64,000 bases of DNA. Source: Novosphingobium chloroacetimidivorans. GTDB lineage: Bacteria > Pseudomonadota > Alphaproteobacteria > Sphingomonadales > Sphingomonadaceae. Position 1 is the first letter of the stretch. Each line of letters opens with the position of its first letter. The translations under genes and the position numbers were made by a program. Shown here one piece after another: positions 40,291 to 50,391 of this stretch. The stretch covers positions 1 to 64,000 of the forward strand of contig NZ_JACHLR010000018.1 of NCBI RefSeq assembly GCF_014204535.1. Reading direction: 5' to 3'. The notes beneath the pieces are model-generated. The model ran no database searches. It was not told where the DNA came from and was given only the letters and a program-made list of their open reading frames with translations.

Positions 40291-41868
40291 GTGGCGAGCA
40301 TTGTTGAGCGCGGCGTGACCAGCGGCGCGCGCGCGCCGACGATCGGAATGGCCGCATACTACGCGCTGGGCGTGCTCGCCCTCGCCAACGTCCTGAACTA
40401 CCTGGACCGGCAGATCGTCTCGATCCTGGCGCAGTCGATCAAGGCTGACCTGAAGCTCGACGATGCGGACCTCGGCTTCCTGCTCGGGACGGCGTTCGCG
40501 GTGTTCTACTCGGTCGTCGGGATCGCCATGGGGCGCATCTCCGACGGCTTGCCGCGAAAGAAGGTCATGGCGCTCGGCCTAGCCTTGTGGTCGAGCATGA
40601 CTGCGCTCGGCGGCGCGGCGGCAAGCTTCGCCACGCTAGGGATCGCGCGCATCGGCGTGGGCGTCGGCGAGGCCGTCGCCAACCCCTGCTCGCACTCTCT
40701 GCTGGCCGACATCTTTCCCCCTCAGCGCCGCGCGATCGCCATGTCGATCCTGCTCTCGGGCATATTCGCCGGTGGTGCGCTGGCGCTGTTCCTGGGCGGC
40801 TACTTCCTGGAACACTGGGACACCATGTGCACCGGCATGCCGATCGCCGGCGCGTGCGATCTCGCGGCATGGAAGGCGGCGATGTTCACCGTGGCGCTAC
40901 CGGGCCTTCCCCTTGCCTTCATGATCCTGGCAATCCGCGAGCCGGTCCGCTCCACCGAGGCGCAAGGGTCCAAGCTCGGCTTCGTGCTGGGCGAATTCGC
41001 CACCGCGATCCCGCCCTTCACCATGGTCACCGTCTGGCGCCTCGCCGGTCTGCGCGGGCTGGGGTGGAACGCCCTGATCGCGGCATTGCTCGCAGCCGCT
41101 GCCGCCATCCTGATCCACCTGACCGGCGATGCAGCGCAATGGGGTGCGTTCGGCCTCGGCGCCTATGCCGTGGTCACGTGGGGCCAGATCCAGAGCTACC
41201 GAGACAAGCCGCTCTACCGCCTCACCTTCGGAGACCGTACGTTCCTGCTGGCGACAATCTCCACCGCGCTGGTCGCCTGCGTCGGCGGCGCCGTCCACGT
41301 CTGGTCCGCGCCTTATGCGATGCGCACGTTCTCCATACCTGCGCACGAGCTTGGCCTATCGCTCGGCGTGGCCAGCATCGCGGGCGGCGTGCTCGGCGTC
41401 CTGCTCGGCGGCTGGGCGACCGACAGGTGGAAGCGCAGCGATCTACGCGCGCCCATCGGCATCACCGCCATCAGCTTGCTGGGCGGCGTACCCTGCATCC
41501 TGACGATGCTGCTGGTGAAGGACTTCACCGTGTTCATCGGCGCGGCCTTCACCCTGGGCATCTTCTCCGCGCTGTGGGGCGGCGCGACGGCGGCGATGGT
41601 GCAGGACCTGGTGCTGCCCCGCATGCGCGGATCGGCCGCGGCTTCCAACTCGCTGGTGGCGATCGTGATCTCGTCGGGCACCGGCCCCTACTGGGCCGGC
41701 AAGGTCAGCGCGCTCACCGGTTCGCTGACGGCGGGCCTGCTCAGCATCATGATCCTGGTGCCGATCGCGCTGTATTTCCTGTGGCGCGTGTCGCGCCGCC
41801 TGCCGCACGAGACCGCCGAGGCACGCCTCGCCATCGCGCGGAACGCAGGAGAGCCCGACCATGCTTGA
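40291..41868 (+). CDS. MFS transporter, spinster-like
   Basis: A 525-residue membrane transporter with 12 predicted helices. The N-terminal LANVLNYLDRQIVSILAQSIKADLKLDDADLGFLLG and the GRISDGLPRKKVMALGLALWS loop between helices 2 and 3 are MFS signatures; IARIGVGVGEA follows. The start is a GTG with GGGAG upstream (40281-40285 region). It ends 8 bases inside the P450 gene, so they are coupled. It probably imports the substrate or exports an intermediate of the cluster. Confidence 0.88.
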   Translation: MASIVERGVTSGARAPTIGMAAYYALGVLALANVLNYLDRQIVSILAQSIKADLKLDDADLGFLLGTAFAVFYSVVGIAMGRISDGLPRKKVMALGLALWSSMTALGGAAASFATLGIARIGVGVGEAVANPCSHSLLADIFPPQRRAIAMSILLSGIFAGGALALFLGGYFLEHWDTMCTGMPIAGACDLAAWKAAMFTVALPGLPLAFMILAIREPVRSTEAQGSKLGFVLGEFATAIPPFTMVTVWRLAGLRGLGWNALIAALLAAAAAILIHLTGDAAQWGAFGLGAYAVVTWGQIQSYRDKPLYRLTFGDRTFLLATISTALVACVGGAVHVWSAPYAMRTFSIPAHELGLSLGVASIAGGVLGVLLGGWATDRWKRSDLRAPIGITAISLLGGVPCILTMLLVKDFTVFIGAAFTLGIFSALWGGATAAMVQDLVLPRMRGSAAASNSLVAIVISSGTGPYWAGKVSALTGSLTAGLLSIMILVPIALYFLWRVSRRLPHETAEARLAIARNAGEPDHA

Positions 41869-43153
41869 CGACGTGCTCGTCGCCGACGACCCGCTCTACG
41901 AAGAGCTTTACGATGTCCGCAAGGAAGCCGAGTCCGTCGGCAACTTCATCGATGTCGGCACCGTCATGCCGCGCGTCCACCAGCTTCGTGCGCAAGCACC
42001 GGTGCACAAGGGCAAGCTGCGCGAAATCCTTGGCCTGCCCGAGCACGATCGCCACGTCTACGCCAAGGGCCGCCAGCATTACAGCGTGCTGACCTACGAG
42101 GCCTGCGAGGCGGCGTTCCGCGATGCGGCCACGTTTTCCAACACCGTCCAGGGCCATCCCAACCCCGCCGGCGAGCGCACCATGGGCATCCTGGAGATGG
42201 ACCCGCCGATGCACCGCGGTTTTCGTCGTACCATCCAGCCCAAGTTCCTGATGCCCGAGGCCCTCGGCTGGTGGCGCACGCGCACCATCGACGGGATCGT
42301 CGAGCGCCTGATCGAGCGCATGGGCAAGAGCGAGCGTGCCGATCTCAATCTCGATTATTGCGCGCGTATCCCGGTCTACACCATCACCACCGCCATCGGT
42401 CTCAACGGCGACGAGGCTCTTCGCTTTCGCCACGCCTACCTCAATTCGACCAGCTCCAGCCACAACATCAGCATGGACGAGCGCATCCGCAACGCGCGGA
42501 TCGTGGAGGAGACCCTGCTCGCCCTGATCGGCGCCCGCCACGCCGAGCCGCAGGACGACCTGATCAGCTTCCTGCTCGGCACCAAGCTGATGCTACCGGG
42601 CGAGGAGCCGCGTCCCCTCACCGACCGCGAGATCATGACCCATGCCAAGCTGGTCATGGTCGCGGGCGGCGGCACCTCCTGGCGGCAGATGGGCATCACC
42701 CTGTTTGCCCTCCTGACCCACCGCGACCAGCTCGAGGCGGTGAAGCAGGACCGCGCGCTGATCGATGATGCCATCGAGGAAGGCCTGCGCTGGAATCCGA
42801 CCGCGCCCTACTTCTACCGCATGGTGATGAAGGACACCGAGTTCTACGGCCACCATATCGCCGAAGGCTCGGTGCTGGAACTCGGCCTCGGCCCGGCCAA
42901 CCGCGACCCGGCGCGCTGGGACCGTCCCGACGCCTTCGACATGAGACGCCCCAAGCTGACCAACATGGCGTTTGGGCTCGGCACCCACCGCTGCCTGGGC
43001 ATGAACGTCGCGCGGGTGGAGATCGATCGGGCCATCAACGCCCTGCTCGACCACTTCCCGAACCTGCGGCTCGACCCGGCCGCGCCCGCGCCCTTCATGA
43101 CCGGCGGGCTTGAGCAGCAGGGCGTCTCCGCGCTGCGGGTGTTGCTGCGGTAA
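41861..43153 (+). CDS. cytochrome P450
   Basis: A 430-residue soluble bacterial P450. The heme-binding loop is FGLGTHRCLG with axial Cys378. The ExxR motif is EEGLR in the K helix (EEGLRWNP), and the I-helix oxygen-binding Thr is in AGGGTSW. It hydroxylates or oxidises an organic substrate using electrons from a ferredoxin and reductase that are not seen here. The ATG overlaps the MFS stop. Substrate class (terpene, steroid, aromatic) is unknown. Confidence 0.93.
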   Translation: MLDDVLVADDPLYEELYDVRKEAESVGNFIDVGTVMPRVHQLRAQAPVHKGKLREILGLPEHDRHVYAKGRQHYSVLTYEACEAAFRDAATFSNTVQGHPNPAGERTMGILEMDPPMHRGFRRTIQPKFLMPEALGWWRTRTIDGIVERLIERMGKSERADLNLDYCARIPVYTITTAIGLNGDEALRFRHAYLNSTSSSHNISMDERIRNARIVEETLLALIGARHAEPQDDLISFLLGTKLMLPGEEPRPLTDREIMTHAKLVMVAGGGTSWRQMGITLFALLTHRDQLEAVKQDRALIDDAIEEGLRWNPTAPYFYRMVMKDTEFYGHHIAEGSVLELGLGPANRDPARWDRPDAFDMRRPKLTNMAFGLGTHRCLGMNVARVEIDRAINALLDHFPNLRLDPAAPAPFMTGGLEQQGVSALRVLLR

Positions 43154-43175
43154 CCGTCAGGCCGTACCAGACGGC

Positions 43176-44048
43176 ATGGACAGTTTCCCCGGCCCCACCT
43201 CGAACCGCTTCGTCTCGCAGCGCCTGCGCCTCAACTATGTCGACTGGGGCAACCCGGACGCGCCGCCGCTCATCCTGCAGCACGGCGGGCGCGACCACTG
43301 CCGCAGCTGGGACTGGGTGGCGCAGGAGCTGCGCCATGATTGGCACGTCATCGCGCCCGATTTGCGCGGCCACGGTGACAGCGACTGGTCGCCAGAAGGC
43401 CACTACGGCATGGACGCCTTCGTCTACGACTTCGCGCAGCTGGTGCACACCCTTGGCTATGACCAGGTGACGATCGTCAGCCACTCGCTGGGCGGCAACA
43501 TCGCGACGCGCTTCACAGGGCTCTATCCCGAGAAGGTGCGCAAGCTGGTCAACATCGAGGGCTTGGGACCGACGCCCGAAGTCCAGCGCGAGGTCGAAGG
43601 CGGTGGTACGGCCGACCACCTGCGCAAGTGGATCGACGAGAAGCGCCGCGCCGCCGGTCGCAGCCCACGCCGCTACGCCACCTTGCGCGACGCCTACGAA
43701 CGGATGAAGACGGAGAACAGCTTCCTCACCGACGATCAGGCCCGCCATCTCACCGTTCACGGCGCCACCCGCAACGAGGATGGCACCTGGAGCTGGAAGT
43801 TCGACAATTACCTGAACGTGTGGAGCACCGGCGATATCCCCTTCGAGGAGAAGGCCAAGCTGTGGGCCGCGATCACCTGCCCGGTCCTGCTGCTGTGGGG
43901 CAAGGACAGCTTCGCCAGCTCGCCGGCGAGCGACGGCCGGCTGGACCATTTCGCCGATGCCGCGCTGAAGGAGTACGAGAACGCCGGCCACTGGCTGCAC
44001 CACGACCAGTTCGACCGCTTCATGGAAGACGTAAGGGCGTTTCTATAA
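43176..44048 (+). CDS. alpha/beta hydrolase
   Basis: A 290-residue hydrolase. The oxyanion-loop region is LQHGGRDHCRSWD, the nucleophile elbow SHSLGGN (Ser), the acid in LLWGKDSFAS and the catalytic His in ENAGHWLHHD. It may hydrolyse an ester, epoxide or a ring-cleavage product. It follows the P450 gene by 22 bases in the same direction, so it probably belongs to the operon. The start at 43176 is chosen because the upstream frame overlaps the P450 coding region. Confidence 0.85.
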   Translation: MDSFPGPTSNRFVSQRLRLNYVDWGNPDAPPLILQHGGRDHCRSWDWVAQELRHDWHVIAPDLRGHGDSDWSPEGHYGMDAFVYDFAQLVHTLGYDQVTIVSHSLGGNIATRFTGLYPEKVRKLVNIEGLGPTPEVQREVEGGGTADHLRKWIDEKRRAAGRSPRRYATLRDAYERMKTENSFLTDDQARHLTVHGATRNEDGTWSWKFDNYLNVWSTGDIPFEEKAKLWAAITCPVLLLWGKDSFASSPASDGRLDHFADAALKEYENAGHWLHHDQFDRFMEDVRAFL

Positions 44049-44220
44049 GGTCGGGGCGATTGGGCGCTGGTGGACAGACGAACTCGGCCTTCGCGATCTT
44101 ACCTGCAAGCCATGGATGCGGGCCCGCGGTTACGGGGTGAGCCGACGCCGCTACTGCCGACTTCCCGCAAGTCAGTCGGCAAAGGGCCACGCCGCTGACC
44201 GATCCGCATGGTCCTGCCCG

Positions 44221-45645
44221 TTACGCGGCTGCCCTCACCGCGTTGCGACCCGCCGCCTTGGCACGGTACAAGGCGTCGTCCGCCCTGCGCAAAGTGGCCT
44301 CGTATCCTTCACCGGATTGCGCGACGGCGACCCCGCAACTCAAGGCGATGGTGATCTGGTTCACGCCATCCGGGGAAAAGGTGCGGCCGCGAAGCTCGTT
44401 GAGAATACGAGCGCAGACCGCTTGGCCGCGCGCGATATCCAAGCCGGGCAGCAGCAGCACGAACTCGTCGCCACCCGTGCGGCAGACGACATCGTGAGGC
44501 CGCAGGACGGAGCGGAGAACCTCCGCCAGGTGCGAGAGTGCGCGATCACCACCGGCATGCCCCCAACGATCGTTGATCTGCTTGAAGTGGTCCACATCGA
44601 GCGCGACAAGACACATCGGTGCTTCTCGGCTCGGAGCGGGCGCCGTCAGCGCATCGAGACCAGAGCGGTTGAGCACACCCGTCAACGGGTCGGTGACTGC
44701 GCGCTTCGACAGCTCCCTTTCACGTTCCGCGAGTTGTGCCGTCATGCGGGCACGCGCCGAGACTTCGGCGGCGACCGGCAGGCATGTCAAAAGCATCACT
44801 GCGATGAAGAGCTGGAACATATGCGCATGTCCGATCGTGTCGGATTCGAGCATTACGATCGGTCCGTAGCCTTGCATCGTCGCGACGGCGCCGATCAGTG
44901 CAACGAGCATGACGGCGACCTTGGTGCCGAGGGGGCCGACGCGGAACGTGACGAACATGACCGGCGCGTAGATCAGGAACAGCAGCGGGCGCTGCGCACC
45001 GAAGAACACCAGCGTGGCGATGCTGGCCGTTGCCGCAAGGTGCGCTAATGCTTCCACGTGCCGCAATCGTGATGTCGATCGATACCAGTCGCAGAAATCG
45101 CCACGAAACAGCGCCAGGAACACCGGGGTGAAGATCAGCAGTCCCAGCGCGTCGCTCAATACCCATGTTGCGAAAGCGCGCTCCAGCTCCTGCCCGAAAA
45201 GCAGGTATGCAGTGGCCGCGCCAACAATGCCGCTGGCAAGCGGCGCCAGCAGACCGGCGACAAGGACGAAGCGCAACAGCGTGCTCGGCGCGCTCAGGAT
45301 TACCGTGCTGCGACCCTTGCCTCCCACCGCAAGCGAGACGATCAGCACTTCCAGTACGTTCGACAGGCCGTAGAGCAAGGGTCCCGCAACCGATCCCCGC
45401 GTCACCAGGTTCGCGGCGGCATTCGCCACGAAGCCAGAGGCGACGATCTGCCACCACTTCGATCGTGGCGACAGCAGCAGCATAGCGGTCAGCACGGCAT
45501 TCGCAGGCCAGAAGGTCGCGATGTCGCGGCCGTCGCTGCTGAAATGGATCGTCGCAGCAGCGAGCAAGAAGTAAAGCGTGCCGGCGGTGGCCCATGGCCG
45601 TGCCGCACCATTTACCTTTCCCTTGCGTTTACCATCCTCGATCAT
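44221..45645 (-). CDS. diguanylate cyclase with MASE1 membrane sensor domain
   Basis: A 474-residue protein. The N-terminal 300 residues have about eight to ten hydrophobic helices matching MASE1, followed by a short coiled linker (AQLAERERELSKRAVTDPLTGVLNR) and the GGDEF domain. TGGDEF is intact, so it should make cyclic di-GMP. Asp/Asn substrate residues appear in DVDHFKQINDRWGHAGGD. No RxxD inhibitory site is obvious. No EAL domain is present. The signal is unknown. A 375-base intergenic stretch lies upstream. Confidence 0.9.
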   Translation of the reverse strand: MIEDGKRKGKVNGAARPWATAGTLYFLLAAATIHFSSDGRDIATFWPANAVLTAMLLLSPRSKWWQIVASGFVANAAANLVTRGSVAGPLLYGLSNVLEVLIVSLAVGGKGRSTVILSAPSTLLRFVLVAGLLAPLASGIVGAATAYLLFGQELERAFATWVLSDALGLLIFTPVFLALFRGDFCDWYRSTSRLRHVEALAHLAATASIATLVFFGAQRPLLFLIYAPVMFVTFRVGPLGTKVAVMLVALIGAVATMQGYGPIVMLESDTIGHAHMFQLFIAVMLLTCLPVAAEVSARARMTAQLAERERELSKRAVTDPLTGVLNRSGLDALTAPAPSREAPMCLVALDVDHFKQINDRWGHAGGDRALSHLAEVLRSVLRPHDVVCRTGGDEFVLLLPGLDIARGQAVCARILNELRGRTFSPDGVNQITIALSCGVAVAQSGEGYEATLRRADDALYRAKAAGRNAVRAAA

Positions 45646-46020
45646 GGAGGAACTGCTAGTCGCAACCTGTATAAGTTAAGTTAATCGACTTGCCATCCAC
45701 GCACTTCCCCTTGGTGCAACTCCTAATGGATCGATACACCCGATGCTCGGTGGCGCTGTCTCGAAGGAGACCGGTATCGTCGGTGGACCTGGTGGACGTA
45801 TGTCGAAGCCGGAGAGGCGAGTAGGCGTCCACCATGAAGGCAAATGGGCACAGGCGACCGGTTCGCCGTGCTTAACGCAGCGAAGCGAAGCGCCACATCG
45901 CTACACTGGCACGCCAGCCGGCTTCTTCTCGTCAAATCGCACTCAGAGAACGGTCGGCTTCACCGCCTTGCGCGAGTAAACACGCTGCGAAAAGGGCAGC
46001 CACCCCAACGCATCCCGCAA
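45646..46020. other. gene-free region with inverted repeats, candidate structured RNA or leader
   Basis: 375 bases without a convincing gene. GGTGGACG (45791-45798) pairs with CGTCCACC (45826-45833), and GCAC-A-GGCGA...TCGCC-GTGC makes a hairpin at 45848-45871. Several other short stems are possible. The region is upstream of the MASE1-GGDEF gene and downstream of the lipoprotein gene, both leftward. No T-tract follows the hairpins, and no known riboswitch consensus was recognised. A small ORF from 45743 (78 codons) has no convincing features. Confidence 0.3.
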
Positions 46021-46695
46021 TTACCGCGTCGCGTTGTACGCAAGCTGGTCGTTATTGAGCTGGAACCCGACCAGCAGCTCGAACGAGGCACGCGCCACGG
46101 CTGCGCGAACCTGCGGGTCGGCGAGCGGATCGACGGCAGCGTCGGTGTCCCCGGGCTTGCGCTTGCGGGTGATGCGATCACGGATCTCCTGGGGCAGGGT
46201 CGCCGCACCACGGTCGATGTAGGCAGAGGCCGTGCCCTGCGCCTGCGCGCGCTCCTGCCCGGCGGCGAAGTTCACCGTCACCGAGCCCACGCGCTTGCTG
46301 GCGACGGTGTTGCCGCCCTGCAGCACCGAGACGAAGAAGGGGATCGTCACCTGGCGCGCAGCCCCGGAGTCCGATCGGCGGGCGAGCACGTCGAAGGTCG
46401 CCGTCGCGAAGACCTTGTCGCCTTGCTCCTCGTTGCACTGGGTGCGCACGTTGGTCATCGTCGCGACCACATCGATGTTGGTAGCGGTCTTGTCGCCCGG
46501 CGTGCGGAACATAGTGACGTCGCCGGTATAATCCGGGATGCCGACGGCGGGGCAGCGCGAGCGGATCGCGGTGATGCCCACGCCCTCGTCGACGACGATG
46601 TCGCCCCGCTTCGCGCAGCCTGCGAGGGTTCCGACCATGAGCGCGCCCACGGTAACGGCGCGCAAGGCGGAAACGGGCAAGCGGCGTGCGATCAT
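46021..46695 (-). CDS. hypothetical lipoprotein
   Basis: A 224-residue protein with a lipoprotein signal starting MIARRLPVSALRAVTVGALM and lipobox LAGC near residue 27. The mature part holds RCPAVGIPDYTGDVTMF, TNIDVVATMTNVRTQC and NTVASKRVGSVTVNFAAGQERAQ, resembling secreted beta-rich proteins with no named family. The start is chosen because AAGGA precedes the ATG at 46695 by 8 bases; the much longer reading frame upstream is antisense to ispH. It is divergent from ispH, with 99 bases between the starts. No function is proposed. Confidence 0.7.
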   Translation of the reverse strand: MIARRLPVSALRAVTVGALMVGTLAGCAKRGDIVVDEGVGITAIRSRCPAVGIPDYTGDVTMFRTPGDKTATNIDVVATMTNVRTQCNEEQGDKVFATATFDVLARRSDSGAARQVTIPFFVSVLQGGNTVASKRVGSVTVNFAAGQERAQAQGTASAYIDRGAATLPQEIRDRITRKRKPGDTDAAVDPLADPQVRAAVARASFELLVGFQLNNDQLAYNATR

Positions 46696-46794
46696 GCGAA
46701 GCATCCTTGGGTCGGCCATGATGGGCCCAATAGCGACGGACCCAATATGCGCTTGCCCTAGCGAGGCGCGCGGCAAAGCGCTAGAGGCCGCAGG

Positions 46795-47781
46795 ATGAAC
46801 GCGCCCTTTCCTGCTCCCGCGACCTCGCCCCAAGGCTCGACGCGCCTTGCGCCGCTGCACTTGCTGATCGCCGCCCCGCGCGGCTTCTGCGCCGGAGTCG
46901 ACCGCGCCATCGAGATCGTCGAACGCGCCATCCAGCGCTACGGCGCGCCGGTCTACGTGCGGCACGAGATCGTACACAACAAGTTCGTGGTGGACAGCCT
47001 CAAGGCCAAGGGTGCGGTCTTCGTCGAGGAGATCGACGAAGTGCCCGATGGCGTGCCGGTGATTTTCAGCGCGCATGGCGTACCCAAGTCCGTTCCCGCC
47101 GAGGCCACCGCGCGTGGGCTCGACTGGCTGGACGCCACCTGCCCACTGGTCAGCAAGGTCCACCGCCAGGCAGAACGCCAGATCGAGGCCGGCCGGCACA
47201 TCCTGTTCATCGGCCATGCGGGCCACCCGGAGGTGATCGGCACCTTCGGCCAGGTACCCGAAGGCTCGATGACGCTGGTCGAGACGGTCGAGGATGTCGC
47301 GGCGCTTTCGGTCGATCCGAACGTGCCGCTCTCGTACCTGTCGCAGACCACGCTGTCGGTGGATGACACCGCCGCCATCATCGAGGCGATCACGGCGCGC
47401 TTCCCGCAGGTGGTTGCCCCCAAGGCGGAGGATATCTGCTACGCCACCTCCAACCGCCAGGCCGCGGTCAAGGAGATCGCGCCGCAGAGCGACATGGTCC
47501 TGGTGATCGGTGCGCCCAACAGCTCGAACTCGCTGCGGCTGGTCGAAGTGGCGGAGCGCTGCGGCAAGCCCGCGCACATGATCCAGCGCGCCAGCGAGAT
47601 CGACCCGGCCTGGCTCGACGGTGTCGCGACCCTGGGCATCACCGCCGGCGCCTCCGCGCCCGAGGCGCTGGTCGAGGAAGTGCTGGCCCGCCTGCGCGAG
47701 CTGCGTGACGTCAGCGCCGAGGAGATCGTCACCGCGCGCGAGCGGATGATCTTCAAGCTGCCGCGCCAGCTCGCCGACTGA
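46795..47781 (+). CDS. ispH: 4-hydroxy-3-methylbut-2-enyl diphosphate reductase
   Basis: A 328-residue [4Fe-4S] enzyme making IPP and DMAPP in the last step of the MEP pathway. The three cluster cysteines are Cys32 (RGFCAGV), Cys116 (DATCPLV) and Cys215 (DICYATSN), in the correct order. Other conserved parts are [25 protein letters not shown] and ITAGASAPE near the end. The ATG at 46795 follows the lipoprotein gene's divergent start. It is followed by thrB in the same direction and probably in one operon. Confidence 0.95.
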   Translation: MNAPFPAPATSPQGSTRLAPLHLLIAAPRGFCAGVDRAIEIVERAIQRYGAPVYVRHEIVHNKFVVDSLKAKGAVFVEEIDEVPDGVPVIFSAHGVPKSVPAEATARGLDWLDATCPLVSKVHRQAERQIEAGRHILFIGHAGHPEVIGTFGQVPEGSMTLVETVEDVAALSVDPNVPLSYLSQTTLSVDDTAAIIEAITARFPQVVAPKAEDICYATSNRQAAVKEIAPQSDMVLVIGAPNSSNSLRLVEVAERCGKPAHMIQRASEIDPAWLDGVATLGITAGASAPEALVEEVLARLRELRDVSAEEIVTARERMIFKLPRQLAD

Positions 47782-47800
47782 ACGCTCCGGGGAGCAGAGG

Positions 47801-48775
47801 ATGGCAGTCTACACGCGGCTCGGCGCCGAGGAGATGGCGCGCATCATCGCCGCGTTCGATGTCGGCACGCTGGTTTCGGCCAAGGGCATCGCCGAAGGTG
47901 TGTCCAACAGCAACTGGCTGATCGAGACGCAATGCTTCGACGCCTCGAAGCGCTTCATCCTGACCATCTACGAGAGCCGGACCGAGATCGGCGACCTGCC
48001 CTTCTTCCTCGACCTGCTCGATCACCTCGCCGCGCGCGACTGCCCGGTGCCGCGCACGATCCACGACCGCGAAGGCGCGTCCTATCGCCTGCACCAGGGA
48101 AAGGCGCTGGCTCTGATCGAGTTCCTGCCCGGCGTCTCGGTCAGCGAGCCGACGCCCGGTCAGGCACGCGCCGTGGGCGAGGCCCTGGCGCAGGTCCACC
48201 TCGCCGGTCGCGACTTTCCCGGCCGGCGCGCCAACGGCATGGGGCGCGATGCCTGGAAGCAGCTGCTCGGCGATTGCGGGCGCGAGGGGCTGGCGGCGCT
48301 CGATCCGGGCTTGCCCGAGCTGGTCGAGCGCGAGCTGGCGCTGGTCACCAGCGAGTGGCCTGCGCACCTGCCGCACTCCGTCATCCATGCTGACTTGTTC
48401 CCCGACAACGTGCTGATGCTGGGCGACAAGGTCACCGGGTTGATCGACTTCTACTTCGCCTGCGTCGACGTGACCGCCTACGACGTCGCTGTGACTCATG
48501 CGGCATGGTGCTTCAGCGCCGATGGGCGGCACTTCCTGCCGCAGCTTTCGGCCGCGCTGCTGGAGGGCTATCAGTCGCTGCGCCCGCTCTCGGCCGACGA
48601 GCGCACCGCCCTGCCCCTGCTCGCCCGCGCCGCCTCCCTGCGCTTCCTGGCGACCCGCGCCTACGACTGGGCGAACACGCCGGCAGACGCGTTGGTCACC
48701 CCCAAGGACCCGCTCGCCTTCGCCCGCAGGCTTGCCTTCTACGCACAGGACTGCAATGCCGGGCTCTTCGCGTGA
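47801..48775 (+). CDS. thrB: homoserine kinase (choline kinase-like type)
   Basis: A 324-residue kinase phosphorylating homoserine in the threonine pathway. It belongs to the APH/choline-kinase fold version found in alphaproteobacteria, not the GHMP type. Motifs are [15 protein letters not shown], the catalytic [12 protein letters not shown], and [17 protein letters not shown]. It is preceded by ispH by 19 bases and followed by rnhA by 16 bases. A GGGGAG ribosome site precedes the ATG. Confidence 0.9.
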   Translation: MAVYTRLGAEEMARIIAAFDVGTLVSAKGIAEGVSNSNWLIETQCFDASKRFILTIYESRTEIGDLPFFLDLLDHLAARDCPVPRTIHDREGASYRLHQGKALALIEFLPGVSVSEPTPGQARAVGEALAQVHLAGRDFPGRRANGMGRDAWKQLLGDCGREGLAALDPGLPELVERELALVTSEWPAHLPHSVIHADLFPDNVLMLGDKVTGLIDFYFACVDVTAYDVAVTHAAWCFSADGRHFLPQLSAALLEGYQSLRPLSADERTALPLLARAASLRFLATRAYDWANTPADALVTPKDPLAFARRLAFYAQDCNAGLFA

Positions 48776-48791
48776 GCATGATGGGCCGACC

Positions 48792-49232
48792 TTGAAGACA
48801 GTGGAGATTTTCACCGACGGCGCCTGCAAGGGCAACCCCGGTCCCGGCGGCTGGGGCGCGATCCTGCGCATGGGCAAGCACGAGAAGGAGCTGTCGGGCG
48901 GCGAGGCGCAGACCACCAACAACCGCATGGAGATGACCGCGGTGATCCGCGCGCTCAATGCACTGATCGAGCCGTGCGACGTGGTCGTGTGCACCGATAG
49001 CCGCTACGTCATCGACGGCATGACCAAGTGGGTGCACGGCTGGCAGAAGAAGGGCTGGATCAACGCCAGCAAGCAGCCGGTGCGCAATGCCGACTTGTGG
49101 CACGAGTTGATCGACGCCTGCCTGCGCCACAAGGTCAGCTGGAAATGGGTGCGCGGCCACGACGGCCATGTCGAGAACGAGCGCGCGGACAAGCTCGCCA
49201 GCGATGCCGCCCTTGCCGCCGGTGGCCGCTGA
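48792..49232 (+). CDS. rnhA: ribonuclease HI
   Basis: A 146-residue enzyme that degrades RNA in RNA-DNA hybrids. Catalytic residues are Asp9 (FTDGAC), Glu47 (NRMEMTA), Asp69 (CTDSRYV), His123 (RGHDGH) and Asp133 (NERADKLA). The start is taken as TTG 48792 so that the protein begins (M)KTVEIFTDG as family members do; the nearby ATGs (48778, 48781) are out of frame and GTG 48801 is the alternative. Its end overlaps the FUSC gene start (49204). Confidence 0.93.
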   Translation: MKTVEIFTDGACKGNPGPGGWGAILRMGKHEKELSGGEAQTTNNRMEMTAVIRALNALIEPCDVVVCTDSRYVIDGMTKWVHGWQKKGWINASKQPVRNADLWHELIDACLRHKVSWKWVRGHDGHVENERADKLASDAALAAGGR

Positions 49233-50358
49233 AAGCTTCTTGCCGCTCGACCTGAGAGCCCTGCCTCGCCAGCTCGCCGCCGAGGCGCGCGCACTGGTGA
49301 CGCCCGGCCCGCGCATGGTGGACGAGTGGGCCTGCATCGCCTCCGTCATGCTGGCGATCGTGCTCGCCCACTGGATCGGCGCGCGCATGGTGGCCTGGGC
49401 CGCCTTCACCGCCTTCGTGCTGATGAAGGGGGATGCGCGCGAGACGACGCTGCGCGGGGTGCTGCGGATCGTCGGCACCGGGTGCGGCGCCGCACTGGCC
49501 CTTGCCCTGGTGCCGCTCGCCGCGCGCTCGCTGCCGATGGCCATGGCGAGCGCCGCCCTGGTGGGAACGGTCAGTCTCTATGGCATGCTGACCGCGCGGC
49601 GCGCCTACGCCTGGCTGCTGGTCGGCCTGACATTCGAAATGATTCTGCTCGACAAGCTGGAGCATCCCACGCTCGACACCTACGCGTTCGCGCAGACGCG
49701 GCTGCTGGAGGTGGTCGCCGGCACGATCGCCTGCGTCGCCGTCAGCCTCTCCGTGGGCCTGTTCACGCGCGGCATGGCAAGCGCGGCACCGATCGAAACG
49801 CCGAGCCGCATGTACTGGCATCCCGCTGCCGCCCGCCATGCGGCTCAGGCGGGGGTTACGCTGGCACTGCTGCCTTTGCTCCACGATCTCGCGGGCATCC
49901 CAGAACTGGCGCAAGCCGGCGTGACGATCATGGCGGTGATGATCGTGCCGGTGACCGGCTTGGCCTCGGGCGGGCTGGCGCCGGTGAGCCGCCGCCTCCT
50001 CCACCGCGCCATCGGCTGCCTGAGCGGCAGCGCGCTTGCCTTGACGGTGCTGCTCGTCGCCGACGGCTCCGTGCCGGTGCTGGTGGCCGGCACGGTCGCG
50101 GGCATACTCATCGGCCGGCACATGGAAAACGGCAGCACCCGCGCGCCCTACATCGGGCTGCAGTTCACCCTGGCGATCCTCGTCGTCCTCGTCCCCGACA
50201 GCTACGCCGCCGCCGAGATCCGCCCCGGCGTGCAGCGGCTCGCCAGCATCCTCATCGGCATGGCCCTGCTCGAGCCGGTGCTGCTGGCCTGGCATGCGGT
50301 GGGCGGGCGGCGGATTGCGCGCGATGGTTCAATAGGGGAGGTGCGTGGGTCTGAGTGA
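49204..50358 (+). CDS. FUSC family membrane protein (aromatic acid exporter-like)
   Basis: A 384-residue membrane protein with about ten hydrophobic helices in two similar halves. The first half begins around [19 protein letters not shown] and the second around [20 protein letters not shown], with family-like patterns such as [25 protein letters not shown] proteins export aromatic acids or other small anions; the substrate is unknown. It overlaps rnhA by 29 bases and lacks a strong ribosome site. An IS5-type element is inserted 33 bases after its stop. Confidence 0.75.
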   Translation: MPPLPPVAAESFLPLDLRALPRQLAAEARALVTPGPRMVDEWACIASVMLAIVLAHWIGARMVAWAAFTAFVLMKGDARETTLRGVLRIVGTGCGAALALALVPLAARSLPMAMASAALVGTVSLYGMLTARRAYAWLLVGLTFEMILLDKLEHPTLDTYAFAQTRLLEVVAGTIACVAVSLSVGLFTRGMASAAPIETPSRMYWHPAAARHAAQAGVTLALLPLLHDLAGIPELAQAGVTIMAVMIVPVTGLASGGLAPVSRRLLHRAIGCLSGSALALTVLLVADGSVPVLVAGTVAGILIGRHMENGSTRAPYIGLQFTLAILVVLVPDSYAAAEIRPGVQRLASILIGMALLEPVLLAWHAVGGRRIARDGSIGEVRGSE

Positions 50359-50391
50359 GAAATAGGCGGTGTTCGGCGTTCCGTCATTCTA

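Noticed and set aside
45743..45979. 78-codon plus-strand ORF in the structured gap
   Set aside because: No family motif, poor codon pattern and no strong ribosome site; not supported as a gene.
46021..47577. 518-codon minus-strand frame as one gene
   Set aside because: Only the 46021-46695 part carries a lipoprotein signal and protein-like sequence; the rest is antisense to ispH.
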